64,000 nt of DNA, from positions 62,001 through 126,000 of the forward strand of contig JADCIX010000046.1 of the NCBI GenBank assembly GCA_020247545.1, in the 5' to 3' direction. The number at the start of each line of letters is the position of its first letter. Positions within the stretch are counted from its first letter, which is position 1. The position numbers were made by a program, and so were the translations under genes. Below the pieces are notes generated by a model. The model was not told where the DNA came from. It saw nothing but the letters and a program-made list of their open reading frames with translations, and made no database searches. Below, piece after piece: positions 54,283 to 62,093 of the stretch. The DNA comes from Rhodocyclaceae bacterium (GTDB lineage: Bacteria > Pseudomonadota > Gammaproteobacteria > Burkholderiales > Usitatibacteraceae).

Positions 54283-55317
54283 TCATTTTTTCGTTGGGCT
54301 GAGCGAAATGCCGATGACGTCTGCAACCGGCCGTTCCATCCTTACCGGAAAACCTTCGGTAGACATCTCAGATGTTGAATTGGCGACGCCAAATGTGCCG
54401 GTTCGTAAATCCTTGATGACCATTGCGGTGCTACCGCCGCCGTCAAGATTGACTGCATCGTAGGCACCCAGCTTGCGCATCAACTCACCGAGCTCTTTCA
54501 TGCTGGCACCACGGCTGCTCTCCTGCCGGCCATCAACCGCTACCAGCCAAAGTGTATTGCCGTCCGCGCTTACGCCAGCAACGCTGCGCGGATGCCGCGT
54601 GCCGTTTTCGTCAGAGGAGGTCGGTTGGCCTGCCTTGAGCACCAGCGCATTGCCGCTCACCGCGTACCGTGTGCCGGGGGGAATCTCCGTCACATAATCA
54701 CGAATGCTGACATTACCGTCGTCGCCAATCAGCAATGCTGCCCGCAGTTTGTGATCACTTGGTTTGGTAATGATTTTGCCAAGGGAGACGTGCCAGCCTA
54801 CCGGCATGGTGCAGTTGCCAACAAAGTAGCGGACTTTTTTGCCCATAACGTCTTTGCTGGTCGGCGCTGCAAAAAAACTTGCATTGAGCGTGATGACAAA
54901 GTCATGTTTGCGTGCGACGGCGCTCGGCGTTTCCAATTGCCCGACACACGGCCCGTCGCCGTCGGGATCACGATCGTCCGCCAGCACCACCTTGGTAGAA
55001 ATTGCCGGATCGCGCAAATTGATGCGAGCGATGACGCCTGCCATCGGTCCGGGTGCGCTAAAGCGTTCGATTTGGTAGGGGAGTTGTTCGGCTGCGTTAG
55101 CCGCGTTGCTCGCCGTCGCTGCAGCAGGAGCAGATATCGCAAGTGGTTCAGGTGGGGACGGTGGAATAACGACCGTTGTTGCGGTTTGTGCGCAGCTCGC
55201 AGCCAGTGATGCGGTGAACGCAGCGGCGACCGCCAGCAACAACCTCCGGCCACGCTCACACGACGTTATCGCGCATCGCAGACCAACGGATTCGTTGTGG
55301 CGAAAACTGCGCTTCAC
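54283..55317 (-). CDS. Phosphodiester glycosidase (NAGPA/DUF2233) family lipoprotein
   Basis: 344 residues, GTG start. A lipobox-like LAASC (Cys42) follows a long hydrophobic stretch. The NAGPA domain (about 85-340) has VITLNASFF near residue 140, SVAGVSADGNTLWLVAVDGR, then LGAYDAVNLDGGGSTAMV, the hallmark motif. Cleaves phosphodiester or glycosidic links in envelope glycans in related proteins; the substrate here is unknown. The DUF349 gene ends 26 bases upstream on the same strand. Confidence 0.87.
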   Translation of the reverse strand: MKRSFRHNESVGLRCAITSCERGRRLLLAVAAAFTASLAASCAQTATTVVIPPSPPEPLAISAPAAATASNAANAAEQLPYQIERFSAPGPMAGVIARINLRDPAISTKVVLADDRDPDGDGPCVGQLETPSAVARKHDFVITLNASFFAAPTSKDVMGKKVRYFVGNCTMPVGWHVSLGKIITKPSDHKLRAALLIGDDGNVSIRDYVTEIPPGTRYAVSGNALVLKAGQPTSSDENGTRHPRSVAGVSADGNTLWLVAVDGRQESSRGASMKELGELMRKLGAYDAVNLDGGGSTAMVIKDLRTGTFGVANSTSEMSTEGFPVRMERPVADVIGISLSPTKK

Positions 55318-55343
55318 TGCCGCCTCACGCGCAAGTCGGCAGC

Positions 55344-57938
55344 TTAAAGCGGACGCGAACGCAGGCCATTGAGGATCGCACGTAGTCGGGTGTTGGCGGC
55401 GGCGTCAGCCAACGGCGCGCCAATGGCGTCTGCCACCCAGCGTTCAATATCCACCGAAGAAATCACTACCGCCTGACGCGCTTCGATGGCTTGTTTCATC
55501 GCCAATAACTTCATTTGCTGGCGCGCGGCTTGAAATGCCGGAGGAGAGGCCAAGTCCAGTGCGGCTTCGAGCTTGAGCATCGAAGCGGCGGGATCATCGA
55601 CTTTGGGGGTCGCGGAGCGACGTGCGCTGAGCGAGGCTTCCCAGGATACTGGCAGGCTGGTGAGCGCGTTCCAGTCGTCATCGACGTTAGTGGCGCTACC
55701 AGATTCCACTGTGATGCAGAGTGCGATTTTTGCGTCGAGCGCGTCACACACCTTCGACCACGAGCGTTTGGCGCTGCCCGCAACCAGGTCACGAGCGCGG
55801 TCGCGTGCGGTGCGAAACTTGGCATCGATTTTTGCGGCGATGTTTCGTGGTGCCTCGCCCGCTCTACGCCATGCGGTGTCAACTTCGCTGATAGTCTTGC
55901 GTACCTCAACCTGCGGCGTGTCCTCGTTCAACGCCAGAAGGGTTGCAATCAATTTGTCTCGTGCGTCGAGGTGAGCTTTGAACTCTTGATCACGCGCGGC
56001 GCTGATCGCATCGCGCGCCTTGAAAACGGCGTCGGTCGCAGCTTTGAAGTCAGCCCACAGGCGGTTTTCCTGTTGGCGCGCCAATGGCAACGACCTTGCG
56101 TGTTGCTGCCACTCTGCTTGCAACGCGCGAACCCTGGCGATGGTATCGCGCTGGCTGCTATCAGCAGCCAGCGCTTTGGCTCGCTCGACGAGTTTTTCCC
56201 GCTGGGCGGCTTCGATGCGACGTGCTTCTGCGAGTGGTGTTTCCAGCATTGCCTGGGTTATCTGCATTTTTTCCAGCAATACTTTCTGCGCCTTGTGCGG
56301 GACCGTATGTTCAACCGGGCCGAGCTTTCGCCATTCCGTCTGGAAGTGGTCGAGCGCCCGTGTTGCGGCGCGCCAATCCGGTGGCACCGCCGCGATGACT
56401 GCGGTGGCTTCTTCTGCCAGCTTGGTAATCAGTGCGTGGCGCACCTGAAGATTTTCTCGGCGCATCGCCTTCAGCTTGGCAAGCTGTGCATCCACGGGCA
56501 GATAGGCGTGTTTCAACGCCCCATCAAAGCGCAGCCAAAGGTCACGATTGGTGGCACCGCCGAGTTTATCGAGTTCTTTCCAACGCTCACGCAACTGTTC
56601 GATTGCGTTTGCATGCGCCTTGATATTGAGTTTAATGTCGGTGATAGCTTTGCTCAGTGTTTCTGCTTCGACGACCAGATCCTCGCGAACCCGTCCGCCT
56701 CCCCAGTGTTGCCAGCCCTTCAGCCGGGCGACTTCCGCACGCACGCGCTCCACGCGATTCAATAACTCGGGTGGCATCTTATGTTTCTTCAACTGAAGAT
56801 CGAGCGCCGCTAATGTGGCAGTCGATTCGATGATCTGGCCTGCTGCCAATGTGGTTTCCGCTTTTTCGAGCAGGGTTTCAAATGCGGCGCGTTCGGCCTT
56901 TATTGCGGCCGCAGATGCTTCTGCATCTGCGGCAGAGGCGGTATTGATTGTGGCGTAACGTGTGGCAGATTCAGTTCGACGGTAGGCCTCGAAGCGGTCA
57001 TTGAGGGTCTTCGCCACGCGTGCATCATTGGCGATGGGCAGCATCTGCCAACGCGCGTTGACGCTGCCGTCGTCACTCGCCGCCGATTGCCGGGTCTCTA
57101 GGGTGATGTCAGCAATCAGTTTGTCGAGAAATGTCAGTCTGGCATCCAATGCCCTCGCGAGTTGCAATGCAGAATCCAACTGCGCTTGCGTGTAGTCGAT
57201 TTCGCGTTGTTGGACTTCGAGACGCGGTGTCTCTGCTGAGGGTAGCAGGGCACCTTGGCCGCGTAGCGATTCGATATGGTCATAGAGTTTGGCGAGTTTG
57301 TCGCGGTCCATACCAGATTGGGCAACTGCGAGGCAGCCTTCGGTGAGCTCTTGGTGTGCGCGTTCCGCGTCGCTTCGCCAACGTTTGAAGGAAAGCTGTT
57401 GGTCGCCTCTGGCGCGCAGCTTCGACGTTAACTGCGCGGAAACACCCCGGTACTCATTGATCATGTCTGCGGTGAGTCGCGCGGAATCGAGCCTCTGCCA
57501 TGCTCGGTCGATATCGACGAATCGGTTGGCGGGAATGGGATCACTCAGCAGCAATTGGTTGCACTGGGCGATTAAACTGGTGGCTTCTGCGCGTGCGAGG
57601 CGTTCGGTCACTTTGCCTTCGTAACGCAGCTTTGCCTCGCGATAAATGCGGCGGTCATGGCTGCGAAATTCGCGTTCGGCGGCCTTTAGTCCGGCCTCGG
57701 TCGTCATCGCGTCGATCGCAGCCTGCTTGATGGTGAGTGAGACGGTTTGTTTGGCAATTGCTAGCAGGTCGGCATCGTTATCTGCCGCCGTTGCGAGGCG
57801 ATTTCGCCACTCTTCCTCGCCGATGGCGTCAATTGGCTTACTCGTCGGCTTGGTGTTGTTTTTCGCCTTTGCAGGCTTGGCACCGGTCGCAACGCCATTT
57901 GGCGTGGGAGTGCGTTTCTTGAGCAACTTATCGAGCAT
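55344..57938 (-). CDS. DUF349 domain protein
   Basis: 864 residues, cytosolic and helical throughout. Several DUF349 repeats are visible, each with a Trp-rich core: RERWKELDKLGGATNRDLW, FQTEWRKLGPVEH, LQAEWQQHARSLP and EVDTAWRRAGEAPRN. DUF349 proteins are widespread in betaproteobacteria and associate with translation or stress in other species; I cannot assign a function. Starts at ATG 57938. Confidence 0.87.
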   Translation of the reverse strand: MLDKLLKKRTPTPNGVATGAKPAKAKNNTKPTSKPIDAIGEEEWRNRLATAADNDADLLAIAKQTVSLTIKQAAIDAMTTEAGLKAAEREFRSHDRRIYREAKLRYEGKVTERLARAEATSLIAQCNQLLLSDPIPANRFVDIDRAWQRLDSARLTADMINEYRGVSAQLTSKLRARGDQQLSFKRWRSDAERAHQELTEGCLAVAQSGMDRDKLAKLYDHIESLRGQGALLPSAETPRLEVQQREIDYTQAQLDSALQLARALDARLTFLDKLIADITLETRQSAASDDGSVNARWQMLPIANDARVAKTLNDRFEAYRRTESATRYATINTASAADAEASAAAIKAERAAFETLLEKAETTLAAGQIIESTATLAALDLQLKKHKMPPELLNRVERVRAEVARLKGWQHWGGGRVREDLVVEAETLSKAITDIKLNIKAHANAIEQLRERWKELDKLGGATNRDLWLRFDGALKHAYLPVDAQLAKLKAMRRENLQVRHALITKLAEEATAVIAAVPPDWRAATRALDHFQTEWRKLGPVEHTVPHKAQKVLLEKMQITQAMLETPLAEARRIEAAQREKLVERAKALAADSSQRDTIARVRALQAEWQQHARSLPLARQQENRLWADFKAATDAVFKARDAISAARDQEFKAHLDARDKLIATLLALNEDTPQVEVRKTISEVDTAWRRAGEAPRNIAAKIDAKFRTARDRARDLVAGSAKRSWSKVCDALDAKIALCITVESGSATNVDDDWNALTSLPVSWEASLSARRSATPKVDDPAASMLKLEAALDLASPPAFQAARQQMKLLAMKQAIEARQAVVISSVDIERWVADAIGAPLADAAANTRLRAILNGLRSRPL

Positions 57939-58237
57939 GTTCGGCCACAATTGAGATTAGTTATCGTATTGTGACACTTCTAACGCGACTGGGGCGTGAT
58001 CTGCCCGAATCAGTAAAGTGTGGTTTGGCCAAATCGCCGCGCAGCGTCGTTGTGGCGTTGAGATTGGGCCTTAGCATCTTGTCGCGAGTCGTCAACGCTG
58101 TAGACCCGTAGTTGCAATGGTCCCAATATCGATGTTCCGCGCCAACCAAGCAAAATGTGTCTATCGTCCGATCCCACTGGAACGGCCATCCCTGCGGCGG
58201 TTCGCCTTGCTCTCGGCTTTGAGGCACGTTTGGTTGG
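57939..58237. other. Intergenic region, no supported gene (299 bp)
   Basis: Divergent spacing between the DUF349 gene and a small right-facing ORF. Two short minus-strand frames exist but neither resembles a known protein. A rightward frame from 58157 ends with LVGC-like residues just before the small ORF, hinting at a broken lipoprotein start. Confidence 0.4.
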
Positions 58238-58606
58238 TTGTTTTGTTCGGTAACAAAAGCGTTTGAGACCTATCATCCACGCCCCGTCGACGTTGCTCCC
58301 GTGCCCTCGGCATCCTCGGTCGCTGACCCGCGTGAATTATTGGCTGACCCTGCGCAAAATACGGCTACGCCAAAATTGGGCGGCTCAAGTGCGACCTCCT
58401 CGCCACCGCCAGCGACGGGTGCTGGCTCACGTGCCCTGCTACCGTTCCCGATGATGGCGAAGGCGGCGCAGAAGAAGGACATGGAGAAAATTCTTGACAA
58501 GGCGCTGAAGCGGCCCGACTGTAAAGAAGTCTACTCAGACCTTGGGATGTTGGTGGTGGTGCCATTGCTCCGTGACGCCGCAAAGGGAAGTGGTTGCAAT
58601 TGGTGA
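58238..58606 (+). CDS. Small hypothetical protein, possibly 5'-truncated or frameshifted
   Basis: 122 residues from a TTG start with no ribosome-binding site. Residues 20-70 are a Ser/Pro/Ala linker; the end (KALKRPDCKEVYSDLGMLVVVPLLRDA, then GSGCNW) with two Cys looks like a small periplasmic domain. There is no signal peptide in frame. A frame ending in LVGC-like residues lies just upstream in another phase, so a frameshift may have cut off the signal peptide. Confidence 0.4.
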   Translation: MFCSVTKAFETYHPRPVDVAPVPSASSVADPRELLADPAQNTATPKLGGSSATSSPPPATGAGSRALLPFPMMAKAAQKKDMEKILDKALKRPDCKEVYSDLGMLVVVPLLRDAAKGSGCNW

Positions 58607-58762
58607 CGTTGGTCGGCGTTCGCTCTCGGTACGTCCAACTATTGGGGTAAATCACTGCGGAAAGGCGGGATCGGTGATACGCCAGCCCTGCTGGAAAAGC
58701 GCTTTCAGGTTGTTCCGGCAGGTGTGGAAGAACACATTAGAAATGTGGCTTCGTCTCCGTGC

Positions 58763-59839
58763 CTAGTTGATGATTCCGCCGCCTAGACACAGATCGCCGG
58801 AATACAAAACAGCCGATTGCCCAGGGGTAATCGCCCATTGCGGAGCCTCAAACTCAAGAGTGAAATTACTGCTTTCGACTTGTACGACGCGGCACGGTGC
58901 GTCGGTCTGACGGTAACGAGTTTTGGCACCGTACAGACCTTCAATGGCAGGAGCACTTCCTGAAATCCATGAGGCGTCAGCTGCGTGCAATGCAGACTTG
59001 AACAACATCGGGTGATCGTGCCCCTGTGCGACGATAAGTGTGTTGGTATCGAGCTTCTTGTTGACAACGAACCAGGGTGTTCCCTCGCCAGACTTGGTAC
59101 CACCAATACCAAGGCCTTGGCGTTGACCAATGGTGTAGTACATCAACCCTTGATGTTCTCCGACATGAACGCCTTCCGGGGTCAGCATTGGTCCAGGCTG
59201 TCGCGGCAAGTAACGCTCCAAGAACTCGCGAAACGGTCGCTCGCCGATAAAACAAATCCCGGTGGAATCTTTTTTTGCGTGATTCGGTAAACTCGCTTGC
59301 CTTGCAATTTCGCGAACCTCCCGTTTCTGTAGTTCGCCGACGGGGAAGATTGTTTTTGAAATCTGTGCTTGCGACAAGCGGTGCAAGAAGTAACTCTGGT
59401 CCTTGCCGGCATCGAGCCCGCGCAGCAGCTGAAACTCGCCATTGACTTGGCGCACCCGCGCGTAGTGCCCGGTGGCAATTTGATTGGCACCCATGCGGAT
59501 GGCGTGATCCAAAAATGCCTTGAACTTGATCTCGGCATTGCACAGCACGTCGGGGTTTGGCGTACGACCGGCGCTGTATTCATGCAAGAAAGATGCGAAC
59601 ACCCTTTCCTTGTACTCAGCCGCAAAATTTACCGCTTCAAACTCAATGCCGATAACGTCTGCAACAGCGACCGCGTCAATAAAGTCTTGCCTCGTCGAGC
59701 AGTGCTCATCGCTATCGTCGTCCTCCCAGTTTTTCATGAATAGGCCAACGACATCATATTCCTGCCGCTTGAGCAGAAGCGCAGCCACCGCAGAATCTAC
59801 TCCGCCGGACAGGCCTACAACGATGCGCTTGCGTGACAT
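58763..59839 (-). CDS. mnmA: tRNA 2-thiouridine(34) synthase MnmA
   Basis: Thiolates U34 of Lys, Glu and Gln tRNAs. 358 residues. PP-loop SGGVDS at 11-16; the two catalytic Cys are Cys100 in [12 protein letters not shown] and Cys196 in [18 protein letters not shown] is near 90-97. The ATG at 59839 was chosen over an upstream start that adds 24 unconserved residues. The preceding terminator isolates it from the lysine-rich protein gene upstream. Confidence 0.95.
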   Translation of the reverse strand: MSRKRIVVGLSGGVDSAVAALLLKRQEYDVVGLFMKNWEDDDSDEHCSTRQDFIDAVAVADVIGIEFEAVNFAAEYKERVFASFLHEYSAGRTPNPDVLCNAEIKFKAFLDHAIRMGANQIATGHYARVRQVNGEFQLLRGLDAGKDQSYFLHRLSQAQISKTIFPVGELQKREVREIARQASLPNHAKKDSTGICFIGERPFREFLERYLPRQPGPMLTPEGVHVGEHQGLMYYTIGQRQGLGIGGTKSGEGTPWFVVNKKLDTNTLIVAQGHDHPMLFKSALHAADASWISGSAPAIEGLYGAKTRYRQTDAPCRVVQVESSNFTLEFEAPQWAITPGQSAVLYSGDLCLGGGIIN

Positions 59840-59935
59840 ATGATCATTTTTGAGGGGTCGTTCTAGGAAACGCTGCGAGTGCAATACGTCTGCGGTGCCA
59901 TGTGTCGTCACCCACTTAAGAAGCGGCAGTCGAAC

Positions 59936-59970
59936 AAAAAAGAAAAGGGCGAGACTAAGTCTCGCCCTTT
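59936..59970 (-). terminator. Terminator after the Lys/Ala-rich protein gene
   Basis: AAAGGGCGAGAC pairs perfectly with GTCTCGCCCTTT around TAA. On the minus strand the stem is followed by a run of T, so it ends transcription of the gene at 60008-60235. Confidence 0.85.
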
Positions 59971-60007
59971 CTTACCAGTATTGAGCGAGCGCTCGGCCCG
60001 CACCAAA

Positions 60008-60235
60008 TTACTTCTTGGCAGGAGCGTCTTCTTTCTTAGCTTCTGCTTTCTTTTCGTCTTTCTTTTCTGCTTTCTTTTCTGCTTTCTTTTCGTCTTTCTT
60101 TTCTTCAGCTTTTGCAGGAGCAGCAGCTTTAGCTGGCTCGGCAGCTTTTGCAGGAGCAGCAGCAGGAGCTTGAGCAGCAGCGTTCAAGGCGACAGCAGCG
60201 AAGAGAGCAGCAACAAGTGCGGACAATTTTTTCAT
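60008..60235 (-). CDS. Small exported Lys/Ala/Glu-rich protein
   Basis: 75 residues. A signal peptide (1-21, MKKLSALVAALFAAVALNAAA) precedes an Ala/Pro spacer and then almost pure Lys/Ala/Glu/Asp, in repeats of EKKAEKK and EKKDEKK. The DNA is built of near-repeats of a 15-base unit. No family recognised; similar small basic exported proteins are common in betaproteobacteria. Strong downstream terminator and upstream AT-rich promoter region suggest high expression. Confidence 0.7.
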   Translation of the reverse strand: MKKLSALVAALFAAVALNAAAQAPAAAPAKAAEPAKAAAPAKAEEKKDEKKAEKKAEKKDEKKAEAKKEDAPAKK

Positions 60236-60395
60236 GTTAGATCCTATTTGTGAATGAGTGTAGTTAACGTTAACGACAGATACTGGGAACTTGCTTTCAG
60301 GGCTCTGGTCCTTTTGCCTGTCACGGGATTAACGCCAAATATTTTAGCTGGTTGACAATAAATTGAAACAATTTCTGCGAATTTTTTTCGTTAAG

Positions 60396-61004
60396 TCATT
60401 CAATTTTTGGGTTTTTCGGCCTGTTTTGGCAATTTTTTGGGTTTGGCGATGGGAAAAGGGTGGTTTCGGCCAGCTCAACCCACCCCGCTGGCGCAATTCT
60501 TAGGTCCTGAAGGCTGACACCGCCGATATTCATCCGAACGAGCCTTAGTGTGGGTAAACCGACTTTGGCGGTCATGCGCCGAACTTGGCGGTTTTTGCCC
60601 TCTGCAATACTAAGTTCGATCCAAGTGGTCGGGATCGTCGCACGAAACCGAACGGGTGGAACGCGTTCCCATATTGAGGGAGGGCTCAGCACCCGCGCTG
60701 ACAATGCGGGCGCAGCGATAAAATCGCCAAGATTTAGTGGTGACCTGAGTCTGTGTAGATGCTCAGCAGTAACCTCACCCTCCACTTCCACCCAATAGAC
60801 CTTTCCGACGTGATTTCTCGGGTCGGTGATGCGGGCCTGAAGGTGCCCGTTGTCCGTTAGCAGTAACAAACCTTCACTGTCGGTATCGAGGCGCCCGGCC
60901 GGATAGACGCCGGGGACACTAATGTATTGTTTAAGCGTCCGCTTGTTGCCGGTCGGGCTGAACTGGCAAACCACGCCATATGGCTTGTTAAACGCGATAA
61001 GCAT
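60396..61004 (-). CDS. rluE: 23S rRNA pseudouridine synthase, RluE-like (RsuA family)
   Basis: 202 residues. AGRLDTDSEGLLLLT carries the catalytic Asp40; GKNRQVRRMTA is the other family motif. The lack of an N-terminal S4 domain fits RluE, which modifies U2457 of 23S rRNA. ATG 61004 begins the conserved sequence. The Asn/Lys-rich tail of about 20 residues is extra. Confidence 0.88.
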   Translation of the reverse strand: MLIAFNKPYGVVCQFSPTGNKRTLKQYISVPGVYPAGRLDTDSEGLLLLTDNGHLQARITDPRNHVGKVYWVEVEGEVTAEHLHRLRSPLNLGDFIAAPALSARVLSPPSIWERVPPVRFRATIPTTWIELSIAEGKNRQVRRMTAKVGLPTLRLVRMNIGGVSLQDLRIAPAGWVELAETTLFPSPNPKNCQNRPKNPKIE

Positions 61005-61025
61005 GTATACGAGAAGACTACGCTG

Positions 61026-61060
61026 CAAAACAAAACCCCCCGCAGGAAATGCGAGGGGTT
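61026..61060 (-). terminator. Terminator after the cold-shock gene
   Basis: AACCCC(C)CGCA pairs with TGCG(A)GGGGTT around GGAAA, one mismatch. On the minus strand the stem is followed by TTTTGTTTTG. It lies 29 bases after the csp stop. Confidence 0.75.
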
Positions 61061-61088
61061 GTTGTGATTTTCAGCTACTTAGATGAGT

Positions 61089-61292
61089 CTAGGCATTGTT
61101 GATGTTTGAGGCTTGTTTACCCTTGGGGCCTTGTGTCACCTCAAACGACACTTTTTGACCTTCTTTAAGGGTCTTAAAGCCGTTCATTTGAATTGCGGAG
61201 AAGTGCGCGAAAAGATCTTCGCTACCGTCGTCCGGTGTAATGAAGCCGAAGCCCTTAGCGTCGTTGAACCACTTAACTGTACCTGTTGCCAT
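61089..61292 (-). CDS. Cold-shock domain protein, CspA family
   Basis: 67-residue single-stranded nucleic-acid-binding protein and RNA chaperone. [15 protein letters not shown] contains RNP1 (KGFGFI), and DLFAHF is the RNP2 position. AAGGA lies nine bases before the ATG. The 308-bp upstream gap to clpS allows the long cold-responsive 5' leader typical of csp genes. Confidence 0.93.
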   Translation of the reverse strand: MATGTVKWFNDAKGFGFITPDDGSEDLFAHFSAIQMNGFKTLKEGQKVSFEVTQGPKGKQASNINNA

Positions 61293-61600
61293 ACAAATGC
61301 ATCCTTATTGAAAAGACGGGATGGAGGACCCGGAAAAATATCGCTTTTCAAGGCCCGCAACCGCTAGATGCAAATGCAGAAAACCTTAAAGCTAAACTCC
61401 AAGACTGCCTTTTACCGATCACCGGCACGTTAGTCAAGCACTTGTCTACTTTTTTGCAACGAACCGTGGCATTCTTACAAAAACGCGGAAATCGGCGAAG
61501 ATAGCAGTCAGTAGTCGTCAGTTGGTGCCGTTACTTGAAAAATCTAGCAACTTATCTCTATCATTGCGCTTAAGCAATCATTTTCCAGTTTTAATGATCG
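61293..61600. promoter_or_regulatory. Divergent csp/clpS intergenic region
   Basis: 308 bp without an ORF. The csp transcript probably starts within it and carries a long 5' untranslated leader. An AT-rich stretch at 61490-61600 should hold the clpS promoter. No specific hexamers were assigned. Confidence 0.5.
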
Positions 61601-61933
61601 ATGGCAAATAAGCACGGAGCTGGATCAGGGCGCTCTGATAAGGGCAATACGGCGTTGCAGGAAAAGCCGGCGAAAACGAAGCCCCCTTCAATGTGGCAGG
61701 TCCTGATGTACAACGACGACTACACGCCGATGGAGTTTGTGGTCGATATATTGACGCGCGTATTTGGCCATACGCATGAGCGAGCAACGCAGATCATGCT
61801 TAAGGTACACACTGAGGGGCGCGGCGTTTGCGGAATCTTCCCGCGTGACGTGGCTGCCATGAAAGTTGATCAAGTGATGGACCACGCCCGCCAATTTGAG
61901 CACCCGCTAAGGTGCGGAATGGAAGAAGTGTAG
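61601..61933 (+). CDS. clpS: ATP-dependent Clp protease adaptor ClpS
   Basis: 110-residue N-end-rule adaptor that delivers substrates to ClpAP. The first 30 residues are the usual disordered tail; the core [15 protein letters not shown] and [16 protein letters not shown] have the N-degron-binding residues (Asn-Asp-Asp, Thr, Met). It stands immediately upstream of clpA. Confidence 0.95.
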   Translation: MANKHGAGSGRSDKGNTALQEKPAKTKPPSMWQVLMYNDDYTPMEFVVDILTRVFGHTHERATQIMLKVHTEGRGVCGIFPRDVAAMKVDQVMDHARQFEHPLRCGMEEV

Positions 61934-62093
61934 GTGAATGTTCCGTGATTTCGGGGTATAGAAAATCCGTCAGTTGCCCCAAACTGGTATTGATGGCAAG
62001 TCTGGTACATGAATTGCTTGTATAGACGGGGTTGTAGGGCGCTATCACGCGCAAGATGGTTTTACTGGTTTACGATGAAAGAGACGGAACGCT

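Noticed and set aside
55515-56765. Plus-strand ORF of 416 aa over the DUF349 gene
   Set aside because: Antisense to a gene with recognisable DUF349 repeats; the translated product is Cys/Arg-rich without any family.
57961-58276. Two minus-strand ORFs of 88 aa
   Set aside because: No ribosome-binding site, no family and mutually overlapping; nothing chooses between them.
59879-60253. Plus-strand ORF with Phe/Leu/Cys repeats, resembling a membrane protein
   Set aside because: Antisense of the Lys codons of the small exported protein; the hydrophobic look is an artefact.
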